Positions 31,401 to 38,336 of a stretch of 62,212 nucleotides of DNA are shown here, in pieces; position 1 is the first letter of the stretch; each line of letters begins with the position of its first letter. Source of the stretch: an uncultured Collinsella sp. (GTDB lineage Bacteria; Actinomycetota; Coriobacteriia; Coriobacteriales; Coriobacteriaceae); the NCBI GenBank assembly GCA_902494765.1, contig CABUUK010000004.1, positions 1 through 62,212 of the forward strand. The letters are read 5' to 3'. The translations under genes and the position numbers were made by a program. The notes beneath the pieces are model-generated. The model had not been told where the DNA came from, did not search any database, and saw only the letters and a list, made by a program, of their open reading frames with translations.

Positions 31401-32753
31401 TTAGCTCTGAGCTCGCACGCGAGCGGCGCCGAGTTCGGTCAGATGGTATTTCTGGCCATGCTTGATGACCAAGCCGGCCTGCGCCAAGTCATTGAGCGTG
31501 CGTGACCAAGTGGGGGCCGAGTTTCCAAACGCCCTCGCCAGATCGGTTGCACCGCACGCTTGATTTTGCGCCAGATAGCCCAGCGCGGCGTTGCCGCGGT
31601 CGCTTACGAACACGTCCGGTTGTGGCTGCGCATACTGATTTGCTGCATTAGGATACATCATTTGAGCTGCTGGTTGTTGAGAACTCTGCATCGGTGGCAT
31701 TTGCTGTTGAAAACTTTGAGGCCACTGTTGGTAAGGCTGCGGAGGCATCTGCTGGGCCCAAGGGCTGTACTGCTGCTGCGGCATCTGCTGGTACGGCTGC
31801 TGATATCCCTGCTGGTACTGCTGCGGGAACTGCTGGCCATACCCCAGTGGCGGCATCTGCTGATATGGATATCCCTGTTGGTACGGCTGATAGCCCATTT
31901 GCTGGCCACCCGGTGCCCCCGTCGCCTGCTGCATTGCTGCTGCATCCTGATCCGCCAGCGGCACGGTCTCTGGCATGTTTGGCGGCATCGACATCGATGT
32001 CGCCTGGGGCTCTTGTGTAGGAAGCATTCCGGGATGCTGCATCTGCCCCACGGGGGGCTGCATCTGCTGCGTTGCCATGGGCTGCTGCGCAAAAGCTCCC
32101 GGCAGGGGATATGTGGGCTGCTCCGTCTCGGGCCGCACGGCAGCACCGCGTCCGCCGGCGCGCTCGATTTCCTGCACGCGTTTAGGGTCCAGGCTTACCG
32201 TAACCACGGTGCCGTTGCCCATGTTGTCCTCGATGGATACGGCACCGCCGGCGTTTTCCAAATACTCCTGCACCATGGGAAACCCTGCTCCGGTTCCACG
32301 GATATAGCGCTTCATCTTGCTGTTTGCGCTTGTAACGCCAAAGTCGAAAGCACGTTCCTTGTCGTCGATGCCGGGTCCTTGGTCAGCAAAGCGGATGGTG
32401 TCTCCGCCGTCCAGAATCGAGATGATGGGCTCGGCAAAGTGTGCGTGGATAAAGTTTTCGACAATCTCGCGGATGACCATGAGCGAGATATGGCCACCTT
32501 GTTCTTTCATGCACTGGTAGACGGTGTTGGTCGTCTCTTCCAAATACGTGCGGACATCTTGCGGATCAATGACGATCACCCGCGGTGTCGACAGCATGTC
32601 GTCATAGACGGCGATGCGCGCGGCGTACATGGCTTTTGGCGCCTGCGTGGTCGTCTGCTCGCCTTCCGCACGCTCTTCGCGCACGCCGGTGATGTGCTCG
32701 TTGTCGGGTGCCGGGTCTCCGGAATCGACCATGGTGTAAAAGTCGTCAGACAT
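31401..32753 (-). CDS. GHKL ATPase domain - Q/P-rich linker - winged-helix protein
   Basis: I know no named function for this 450-residue protein. Residues 85-190 are a GHKL (HATPase_c) domain: N-box EIVENFIHAHF (Asn100), G1 DQGPGID (124-130), G2 GTGAGFPMV (153-161). There is no histidine-phosphotransfer domain, so it is not an ordinary sensor kinase. Residues 215-375 are a low-complexity Gln/Pro/Tyr/Met linker. Residues 380-450 (ALGYLAQNQACGATDLARAFGNS...) look like a winged-helix DNA-binding domain. It sits immediately upstream of dnaA (15-base gap), with the candidate origin in front of its start. A role in origin or dnaA control is inference only. Confidence 0.8.
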   Translation of the reverse strand: MSDDFYTMVDSGDPAPDNEHITGVREERAEGEQTTTQAPKAMYAARIAVYDDMLSTPRVIVIDPQDVRTYLEETTNTVYQCMKEQGGHISLMVIREIVENFIHAHFAEPIISILDGGDTIRFADQGPGIDDKERAFDFGVTSANSKMKRYIRGTGAGFPMVQEYLENAGGAVSIEDNMGNGTVVTVSLDPKRVQEIERAGGRGAAVRPETEQPTYPLPGAFAQQPMATQQMQPPVGQMQHPGMLPTQEPQATSMSMPPNMPETVPLADQDAAAMQQATGAPGGQQMGYQPYQQGYPYQQMPPLGYGQQFPQQYQQGYQQPYQQMPQQQYSPWAQQMPPQPYQQWPQSFQQQMPPMQSSQQPAAQMMYPNAANQYAQPQPDVFVSDRGNAALGYLAQNQACGATDLARAFGNSAPTWSRTLNDLAQAGLVIKHGQKYHLTELGAARVRAQS

Positions 32754-32996
32754 GCCGCTCGCAATCTTTCAAAAGGTTTCGAACAAATAGTAGCTCACCG
32801 TGCAACGTTTCTCATCTTTCGACAACTTTTCAAAGCTTGTTGAAAACTTTGGAAAACGGGCGAAAAGTTCTCAACATTGCCAACATGACCTGTTGAAAAC
32901 TCGATGAAATATCGTGAAAGGTTGCCATGAGGCGCAAATTTCGGTTGTGCTTATGGGGGAACCGTGTGAACTGCGCAACCTTTTACCTTTGATTTC
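32754..32996. other. oriC: Candidate oriC at the strand switch
   Basis: Gene direction diverges here. TGTTGAAAA occurs at 32838-32846 and 32891-32899 (the complement of the TTTTCAACA found before dnaN), with TTCTCAACA at 32868-32876. TTTTCAA and TTGAAAA form an inverted pair around AGCTTG (32827-32846). The stretch is also AT-richer than the surrounding genes. I read it as a DnaA-box cluster and origin candidate; the boxes deviate from TTATCCACA. Confidence 0.55.
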
Positions 32997-33026
32997 TTGA
33001 CATTTGAACATTGATTTCCCTACAAT
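32997..33026 (+). promoter_or_regulatory. Promoter of rpmH
   Basis: A consensus TTGACA and a TACAAT box are 18 bases apart, about 70 bases before the rpmH ATG. Confidence 0.8.
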
Positions 33027-33098
33027 CTTCAAGCTCACGTGTCTATATCTGCGTCCGCGTCCCCGCGGACACTCGAAATGCAGCAGGAGGAACTTAAG

Positions 33099-33233
33099 AT
33101 GAAGCGTACGTATCAGCCTAATAAGCGTAAGCGTGCCAAGACCCATGGCTTCCGTGCCCGTATGGCCACTAAGGGTGGTCGTGCCGTGCTCGCCCGTCGT
33201 CGCGCCAAGGGCCGCAAGCGTCTCACTGTCTAG
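33099..33233 (+). CDS. rpmH: 50S ribosomal protein L34
   Basis: This 44-residue basic protein, MKRTYQPNKRKRAKTHGFRA..., is unmistakable L34. AGGAGG lies 8 bases upstream of the ATG. It leads the rpmH-rnpA-yidD-yidC-jag cluster. Confidence 0.98.
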   Translation: MKRTYQPNKRKRAKTHGFRARMATKGGRAVLARRRAKGRKRLTV

Positions 33234-33253
33234 CAGCGATACACACATCTCGC

Positions 33254-33592
33254 ATGAAGACTATTAAGTCTCGGCAAGATTTCGAGCATGTGTTCAGTCA
33301 GGGGCGTCGTTTCAATCACCCTCTGATTCGAATGACCATATGTGAATCGGTTGGCGAAGGCGACTCCGGAAGGGTCGCCTTCGTTGGTGCTAAGCGACTC
33401 GGTTGTGCCGTCGTGCGCAACCGATCTAAGCGTGTGATGCGCGAGGCCGCCCGCAGCTGCGGATTTCCCGTTGCGGGTTATGACATCATCTTGTTTGCAA
33501 CTCCCAAGACGAGGGTTTCCTCGCCGCAGGAGATGGACAAGGCGTTGCGTTCGCTTATGAAGCGCGCCGGCGTTGCCGGGGAGGAGCGATGA
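33254..33592 (+). CDS. rnpA: Ribonuclease P protein component
   Basis: The protein cofactor of RNase P, needed for tRNA 5' maturation. The RNR motif is present as GCAVVRNRSKRVMREA, and the N-terminal segment SRQDFEHVFSQGRRF is typical. The length is 112 residues. It starts 20 bases after rpmH and overlaps yidD by 4 bases (ATGA). Confidence 0.96.
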   Translation: MKTIKSRQDFEHVFSQGRRFNHPLIRMTICESVGEGDSGRVAFVGAKRLGCAVVRNRSKRVMREAARSCGFPVAGYDIILFATPKTRVSSPQEMDKALRSLMKRAGVAGEER

Positions 33593-33813
33593 GCAATCAC
33601 GTTTTGCGACGTGTTGCCATCGCTCCTATTCGCATATATCAACAGGTTATTTCGCCCTTATTGCCTGACGCCTGCATTTATTACCCAACGTGCTCGCAAT
33701 ACGCCATCCAGGCGATTGAGAAGCACGGTGTTTTGAGAGGCTGCTGGCTTGCCGTGAGGCGCATCGCTCGTTGCAATCCCCTGCACGTCGGCGGTTATGA
33801 CCCTGTGCCCTAG
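33589..33813 (+). CDS. yidD: Membrane protein insertion efficiency factor
   Basis: A 74-residue protein with the family signature YQQVISPLLPDACIYYPTCSQYAIQAIEKHG, then CNPLHVGGYDPVP. It is thought to assist YidC-dependent insertion. It overlaps rnpA by four bases and precedes yidC. Confidence 0.95.
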   Translation: MSNHVLRRVAIAPIRIYQQVISPLLPDACIYYPTCSQYAIQAIEKHGVLRGCWLAVRRIARCNPLHVGGYDPVP

Positions 33814-33842
33814 CGGGCACTCGCTATCGGAGGAAAACTTAC

Positions 33843-34613
33843 ATGTGGGATTGGATCGTTAACATCCTTTTCGAGCTGCTCAAGCTCATCCAGACCTTTG
33901 CGGTCGACTGGGGCCTGTCCATCATCATCCTGGTGGTCATCATCCGTCTGCTGCTGACGCCGCTCATGCTCAAGTCGACCAAGTCGACGGCTCGCATGCA
34001 GGTGCTGCAGCCCAAGATGCTCGAGATCCAGGAGCGCTATGCCGACGATCCCCAGCGTCAGGCCGAGGAGATGCAGAAGTTCTACAGCGAGAACAAGTTC
34101 AACCCCATGGCTGGCTGTCTGCCGCTGCTGATTCAGATGCCTATCCTGTTCGCCCTGTTTACATTGCTGCGCAACCTGCCGCAGTACTTTAACGACGGCA
34201 CGTTCTCGTTCTTCAACATCCTGGCCGACCTGACCACCACGCCGAGTGCTTCCTTTGCCGATGGCTTTATGGTTGCACTGCCTGCGCTGGTTTGCCTGAT
34301 CCTGTTCGCCGTTCTGACCCTGATTCCGCAGCTCTATATGTCGCGCAACCAGACCGGCCAGCAGGCTCAGAGCATGCGTATGATGGCCGTTGTCATGACG
34401 GTCATGATGCTTTGGATGGGCTGGAGCCTTCCCGTTGGTGTTCTGCTGTACTACGACGTCTCGTCTGCTTGGCAGGTTATCCAGCAGATTTTTGTGACGC
34501 AGAAGGTCATCGACAAGGCGAAGGCCGATGAGGAGGAGCGTCTTAAGAACGCTCCGCTGCAGGTTGAGGTCACTCGTCGAGAGAAGAAGCCGCGCCCGCA
34601 CAAGAAGAAGTAG
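33843..34613 (+). CDS. yidC: Membrane protein insertase YidC/Oxa1
   Basis: A 256-residue insertase of the short Gram-positive type with five membrane segments. The core runs from WGLSIIILVVIIRLLLTPLMLKSTKS, with the conserved Arg in the groove helix, through FNPMAGCLPLLIQMPILFALF to the basic tail REKKPRPHKKK. It has no lipobox or cleavable signal. AGGAGG lies 6-8 bases upstream. Confidence 0.96.
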   Translation: MWDWIVNILFELLKLIQTFAVDWGLSIIILVVIIRLLLTPLMLKSTKSTARMQVLQPKMLEIQERYADDPQRQAEEMQKFYSENKFNPMAGCLPLLIQMPILFALFTLLRNLPQYFNDGTFSFFNILADLTTTPSASFADGFMVALPALVCLILFAVLTLIPQLYMSRNQTGQQAQSMRMMAVVMTVMMLWMGWSLPVGVLLYYDVSSAWQVIQQIFVTQKVIDKAKADEEERLKNAPLQVEVTRREKKPRPHKKK

Positions 34614-34630
34614 TGGGATATCAATCTTAT

Positions 34631-34642
34631 TTAGGTACCTAA
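34631..34642. repeat. TTAGGTACCTAA palindrome, copy 1
   Basis: A perfect 12-base palindrome in the short gap between yidC and jag. The same 12 bases recur at 38135-38146. The function is unknown; a protein-binding site is possible. Confidence 0.4.
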
Positions 34643-34657
34643 CTTTTGGAGTACGTT

Positions 34658-35227
34658 ATGTCTGAAGAGATCATCGAGGATATGCTTGAGGAGGTTGCCC
34701 CGCAGGTCGCGGGCGATTATCCCGAGATTGCACAGCGCTACAAGGCTGGTGAAGAGCTGACCGATGAGGAGCTCGACACCATTGCCGATGTTGCTATTTC
34801 CATCCTGCGTTCCATCCTTTCGCACTTCGATGCCGCCAACTCTCCTATCGATGAGTATGAGGGCGACGAGGGTGAGCTGATTTTGGATGTAACGGCTCCC
34901 GACCTTGCTGTTCTCATTGGCCGTCATGGTCGCACCCTTGATGCCCTTCAGGTTATGTTCTCTTTGCTGGTGAGCCGCAAACTTGGCTTTAGGTATCCGG
35001 TTGTAGTGGACGTCGAGGGATACAAGAGCCGCCGTCAGGACAAGGTTGCCTCCATGGCTCAGTCTGCTGCCGAGCGTGCCATTCGCACTCATAAGAGTGT
35101 TTCGCTTCCGCCCATGAATGCCTACGAGCGTCGACTGGTTCACATTGCACTTCGTGGCAATGATGCCGTCGATACTCATTCTGAGGGTTCTGACCCTGAT
35201 CGCCATGTGGTGATTGTTGCTCGATAA
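34658..35227 (+). CDS. jag: Jag/KhpB RNA-binding protein (KH and R3H domains)
   Basis: A 189-residue RNA-binding protein that in Firmicutes works with KhpA and influences cell division and elongation. The N-terminal acidic segment is followed by a KH domain with LIGRHGRTLDALQVMFSLLVSR and a C-terminal R3H domain (PPMNAYERRLVHIAL). The start at 34658 is set by GGAG 6 bases upstream. It is followed by a strong terminator, closing the rpmH operon. Confidence 0.93.
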   Translation: MSEEIIEDMLEEVAPQVAGDYPEIAQRYKAGEELTDEELDTIADVAISILRSILSHFDAANSPIDEYEGDEGELILDVTAPDLAVLIGRHGRTLDALQVMFSLLVSRKLGFRYPVVVDVEGYKSRRQDKVASMAQSAAERAIRTHKSVSLPPMNAYERRLVHIALRGNDAVDTHSEGSDPDRHVVIVAR

Positions 35228-35247
35228 TCTACTCGAGTTTATGCTAA

Positions 35248-35277
35248 GGGGACGTGGTTTCCACGTCCCCTTTTTTT
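35248..35277 (+). terminator. Terminator after jag
   Basis: GGGGACGTGG and CCACGTCCCC form a perfect 10-bp stem, followed by seven T. Confidence 0.95.
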
Positions 35278-35323
35278 GTCAAAAGTTCTCGATACGCTGA
35301 TTTTTGTCAGAAAGGAGCTTTCG

Positions 35324-36061
35324 TTGTTAGTACTTACTGATCAGCAAGCTGACGAGATGTTGAGTCGTCTAGCTTTCTATTGCAAAGAGTATTCCTTGAG
35401 CGTAACTGATGTTGAGCTGAGGAAATGTATTCAGCATTTGGATTTGGTTCTAGAAACAAATAAGACAACCAATCTCACCCGTATTCTTAACGTAGAAGAT
35501 GCTGCAGTACTTCATATCCTCGACTCACTTGTTTTGCTCCCCTATATCAACAAGGCTCCTGAGGGAGCTTTGCTCGATATGGGAACAGGTGCGGGCTTCC
35601 CTGGTATTCCATTAACCATAACCACGCATCGTAAAGCATCTTATATTGACTCTGTTGGCAAGAAGGTTGATGCGGTTAATTCCTTTGTCCATGCTCTTGG
35701 ATTGAAACATGCTCATGCGGTTCATGATCGTCTTGAAGAATATGCTCGAAGCCATAAGAAGCAGTTCTCTGTTGTAACCGCCCGCGCACTGGCCCCTCTA
35801 CCGATTCTTGTTGAGTATGCGGCTCCGTATCTGAAGGATGGAGGGCTATTTGTTATAACCAAGGGCAATCCTTCGGATGAGGAGCTTGCTTCCGGCATGT
35901 CAGCAGCTAAGATTTGCGGCTTCACTTTGCTTCTGAATGACGCAATTGATTTGCCTGAAGGCTTGGGACACAGGGAGTTCATTGTTCTTAAGAAGAGTCA
36001 TCCAGCATCCGTCTCATTGCCTCGTGCAAATGGCGTGGCAAAGAAGAATCCGCTTGCCTAG
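35324..36061 (+). CDS. rsmG: 16S rRNA (guanine527-N7)-methyltransferase
   Basis: RsmG methylates G527 of 16S rRNA. The family core is NLTRI...HILDSL and the SAM site LLDMGTGAGFPGIPL, followed by VTARALAPLPILVEYA. The start is TTG 35324 because AAAGGAG lies 6 bases upstream; the earlier TTG at 35276 is inside the jag terminator. The length is 245 residues. Codon choice is visibly AT-richer than in jag or ddl: line 35641 is 25/60 G+C by my count. No mnmE/mnmG genes are adjacent. Confidence 0.93.
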   Translation: MLVLTDQQADEMLSRLAFYCKEYSLSVTDVELRKCIQHLDLVLETNKTTNLTRILNVEDAAVLHILDSLVLLPYINKAPEGALLDMGTGAGFPGIPLTITTHRKASYIDSVGKKVDAVNSFVHALGLKHAHAVHDRLEEYARSHKKQFSVVTARALAPLPILVEYAAPYLKDGGLFVITKGNPSDEELASGMSAAKICGFTLLLNDAIDLPEGLGHREFIVLKKSHPASVSLPRANGVAKKNPLA

Positions 36062-36062
36062 A

Positions 36063-36078
36063 TGTTTCACGTGAAACA
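36063..36078. promoter_or_regulatory. parS site 1
   Basis: An exact 16-base palindrome TGTTTCACGTGAAACA, the ParB-binding centromere, just after rsmG. Confidence 0.95.
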
Positions 36079-36101
36079 TAATGGATACTAACAACTTGCA
36101 G

Positions 36102-36117
36102 TGTTTCACGTGAAACA
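36102..36117. promoter_or_regulatory. parS site 2
   Basis: An exact parS palindrome, 39 bases from site 1 (start to start). Confidence 0.95.
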
Positions 36118-36140
36118 TGGCGGTTGATATCGATTCGGAA

Positions 36141-36156
36141 TGTTTCACGTGAAACA
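36141..36156. promoter_or_regulatory. parS site 3
   Basis: An exact parS palindrome, again 39 bases from the previous one. The three lie directly in front of parA, so ParB loading may also affect parAB transcription. Confidence 0.95.
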
Positions 36157-36195
36157 TCCTCCGTTTGACAGCTTTAATACACACCAGGAGGGACC

Positions 36196-36996
36196 GTGGG
36201 ATTTCGCGACGTTAAGCGTTCTAAGAGCGCAAAAGACACGCGTATCATTGCAATCATCAATCAAAAAGGCGGCGTCGGTAAGTCAACGACGGCTGTAAAC
36301 CTTGCAGCAGCACTGGGTGAGCAGGGTCGTAAGACATTGATTGTCGATTTTGATCCGCAGGGAAACAGCACCAGTGGATTCGGAATTGAAAAAGAAGACC
36401 TTGATCAATGCATCTATGATGCATTGTTGAATGATGTGCCGGCAGAATCGCTTGTTCTTGATACAAATTGTAAAAAGGTATTCGTTATTCCGGCTACAAT
36501 TCAACTTGCAGGCGCGGAAATTGAGCTCGTAAGCGCAATTGCTCGTGAAACCCGCCTCAAAGATTTGCTTGAGCCGATTCAGGACGAGTTTGACTTTATT
36601 TTCATTGACTGTCCTCCTTCGCTCGGCCTGCTTACTATCAACGCTTTGACCGCAGCAGACAGCGTTTTGATTCCGATCCAGTGCGAATATTACGCACTCG
36701 AGGGCGTTACGAAGCTGCTTGAGTCAATGAAGATGGTCAAATCACGGCTGAACAAGGGCTTAGACACCTATGGTGTGCTTATGACCATGTATGACTCGCG
36801 TACTTCACTATCGAATCAGGTTGTTGAGGAGGTTCAATCGTACTTTGGTGATAAGGCGTTTAAGACTCTAATCCCCCGTACGGTTAAAATCTCCGAAGCT
36901 CCGTCTTTTGGAGAACCGGTAATTACCTATGCACCTCAAAATAAGGGTGCAAAAGCATATATGAACCTTGCAAAAGAGGTGATCAAGCGTGCCTAG
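36196..36996 (+). CDS. parA: Chromosome-partitioning ATPase ParA/Soj
   Basis: A Walker-type ATPase that moves ParB-parS complexes. The deviant Walker A is INQKGGVGKSTTAVNLAAAL, and Walker A' is LIVDFDPQGNST. Walker B is FIFIDCPPSLGLLTINAL. The length of 266 residues fits the Soj class. The GTG start has GGAGGG 3-5 bases upstream. It overlaps parB by 8 bases. AT-richer codon use than distal genes is shared with rsmG and parB. Confidence 0.96.
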   Translation: MGFRDVKRSKSAKDTRIIAIINQKGGVGKSTTAVNLAAALGEQGRKTLIVDFDPQGNSTSGFGIEKEDLDQCIYDALLNDVPAESLVLDTNCKKVFVIPATIQLAGAEIELVSAIARETRLKDLLEPIQDEFDFIFIDCPPSLGLLTINALTAADSVLIPIQCEYYALEGVTKLLESMKMVKSRLNKGLDTYGVLMTMYDSRTSLSNQVVEEVQSYFGDKAFKTLIPRTVKISEAPSFGEPVITYAPQNKGAKAYMNLAKEVIKRA

Positions 36997-37894
36997 TGTA
37001 AAGAAACGTGGCGGATTGGGACGTGGACTCAATGCTTTGGTCTCAGAGGCCGAGTATGAGACCGGCGGTTCGGCTGCATCGGCTTCAAATGCCGCATCTG
37101 AAACAAAACTACCTATTGAGGATATCGTTCCCAACCCTAATCAGCCGCGAATTCACTTTAACGAAACTGAACTTCGCGAGTTGAGCGAGTCAATCCAAGA
37201 ACATGGCGTTTTGCAGCCGCTTTTGGTTCGCAAGCATGGAAACGGCTATGAGATCATCGCTGGTGAGCGTCGTTACCAGGCGTCAAAGCTTGCTGGCCTT
37301 GAAGAATTGCCAGTCATCATTAAAGAGGTAAATGATGAAGAGATGCTGGCTCTTGCTCTTATCGAAAACCTTCAGCGTTCTGATCTGAATCCCGTCGAAG
37401 AGGCTAAGGGCTATCGCCAACTCATTGATGCCAGCGGGATGACCCAGGAGGCATTGTCGAAGGCAGTAAGCAAGTCACGCTCTGCAATTACAAACTCGCT
37501 GCGTCTTCTCGATCTCCCCGAAGTAGTTCAGCAGATGATTTTTGAGGGCAAACTTACTGCTGGTCATGCACGTGCGATTCTTGCAGTTCCCTATGAGGAC
37601 GCGCGTATTCGACTTGCAGAGAAAGTTGTTACAGAGGGCCTTTCCGTAAGAGCGACAGAAAATCTTGCTCCGTTGTTTTCTGCCGGAGAGACACCTAAGA
37701 CGCCGAGGCCTGCAACGCCTCAGTCTTTTAAAAAGGCTGCCCGCGTGCTTCGTCAGGTTTTTAATACCAACGTGCGTGTGAAGAGCTCGCGTGGAAAGAA
37801 TAAGATTGAGATTGAGTTTAAAGACGAGGAAGAGCTCTCTCGTATTCTTGGCGAAATGATTCAGTTTGATCAAGGAGGCCAAGATGAGGAATAA
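36989..37894 (+). CDS. parB: Chromosome-partitioning protein ParB/Spo0J
   Basis: A CTPase/DNA-binding protein that loads at parS. It has an N-terminal RGGLGRGLNALVSEAE, the ParB/Srx core with GYEIIAGERRYQAS and ENLQRSDLNPVEEAKGY, and a helix-turn-helix SKAVSKSRSAITNSLRLL. A C-terminal dimer domain follows. The start is GTG with AGAGGTGAT upstream. The length is 301 residues. The next gene starts inside its last codons. Confidence 0.96.
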   Translation: MPSVKKRGGLGRGLNALVSEAEYETGGSAASASNAASETKLPIEDIVPNPNQPRIHFNETELRELSESIQEHGVLQPLLVRKHGNGYEIIAGERRYQASKLAGLEELPVIIKEVNDEEMLALALIENLQRSDLNPVEEAKGYRQLIDASGMTQEALSKAVSKSRSAITNSLRLLDLPEVVQQMIFEGKLTAGHARAILAVPYEDARIRLAEKVVTEGLSVRATENLAPLFSAGETPKTPRPATPQSFKKAARVLRQVFNTNVRVKSSRGKNKIEIEFKDEEELSRILGEMIQFDQGGQDEE

Positions 37895-38138
37895 GATTTT
37901 AACAGCGATTGCATTGGTGACAACTGTCGCGGCTGGTGCCTTTGCTGGCTATAGGATCGCGACAGACGATGAACTTCGAGGTCGTTTGCTTCGTAGCGCG
38001 CAAGATATCGTCGATACTTCCAAAAAGAAAATGGATGTTATGACAGAAGATGTTGCCATGCGTACTGCTCAGGTAACGAAGAATCCCAAGATTAATCAAG
38101 GTTGGGTCAGCAACCAATGGGAAAATGTAGGCTATTAG
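37884..38138 (+). CDS. Small membrane-anchored protein downstream of parB
   Basis: An 84-residue protein with an N-terminal membrane segment (LTAIALVTTVAAGAFAGYRI) and a charged, helical remainder, resembling YtxH-type small proteins without a firm match. AAGGAGG lies 5 bases upstream of the ATG at 37884, which overlaps the parB end by 11 bases. Function unknown; the tight linkage suggests co-expression with parAB. Confidence 0.75.
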   Translation: MRNKILTAIALVTTVAAGAFAGYRIATDDELRGRLLRSAQDIVDTSKKKMDVMTEDVAMRTAQVTKNPKINQGWVSNQWENVGY

Positions 38139-38146
38139 GTACCTAA
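38135..38146. repeat. TTAGGTACCTAA palindrome, copy 2
   Basis: The same perfect 12-base palindrome as at 34631, here overlapping the stop codon of the small gene after parB. Confidence 0.4.
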
Positions 38147-38166
38147 CAATTACTCAGCATATTTTG

Positions 38167-38207
38167 AGGGGTCCTTGTCTGATTCATGAGACAAGGACCC
38201 CTTATTT
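38167..38207 (+). terminator. Terminator of the parAB unit
   Basis: AGGGGTCCTTGTCT and AGACAAGGACCCCT form a perfect 14-bp stem, followed by TATTTT. Confidence 0.92.
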
Positions 38208-38257
38208 TGGCCGTAAAAATGGGACAGGTAGCAGCTGATTCAAAATTAAGGTCAATA

Positions 38258-38299
38258 AATGAAACGACCCCGGTTGCATATTCTGTAACCGGGGTCGTT
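38258..38299 (-). terminator. Terminator of rlmN
   Basis: AACGACCCCGGTT and AACCGGGGTCGTT form a perfect 13-bp stem. On the minus strand it ends in GTTTCATTTATT. Confidence 0.8.
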
Positions 38300-38302
38300 C
38301 GA

Positions 38303-38318
38303 TGTTTCACATGAAACG
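38303..38318. promoter_or_regulatory. parS-like site after rlmN
   Basis: TGTTTCACATGAAACG differs from parS at two positions. It lies 2 kb from the perfect sites, between rlmN and its terminator. Confidence 0.5.
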
Positions 38319-38336
38319 TTTTGGGATGCGACTCCC

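Noticed and set aside
35276..35323. Upstream TTG at 35276 as the rsmG start
   Set aside because: It lies in the T run of the jag terminator and has no ribosome site, whereas TTG 35324 has AAAGGAG at 6 bases.
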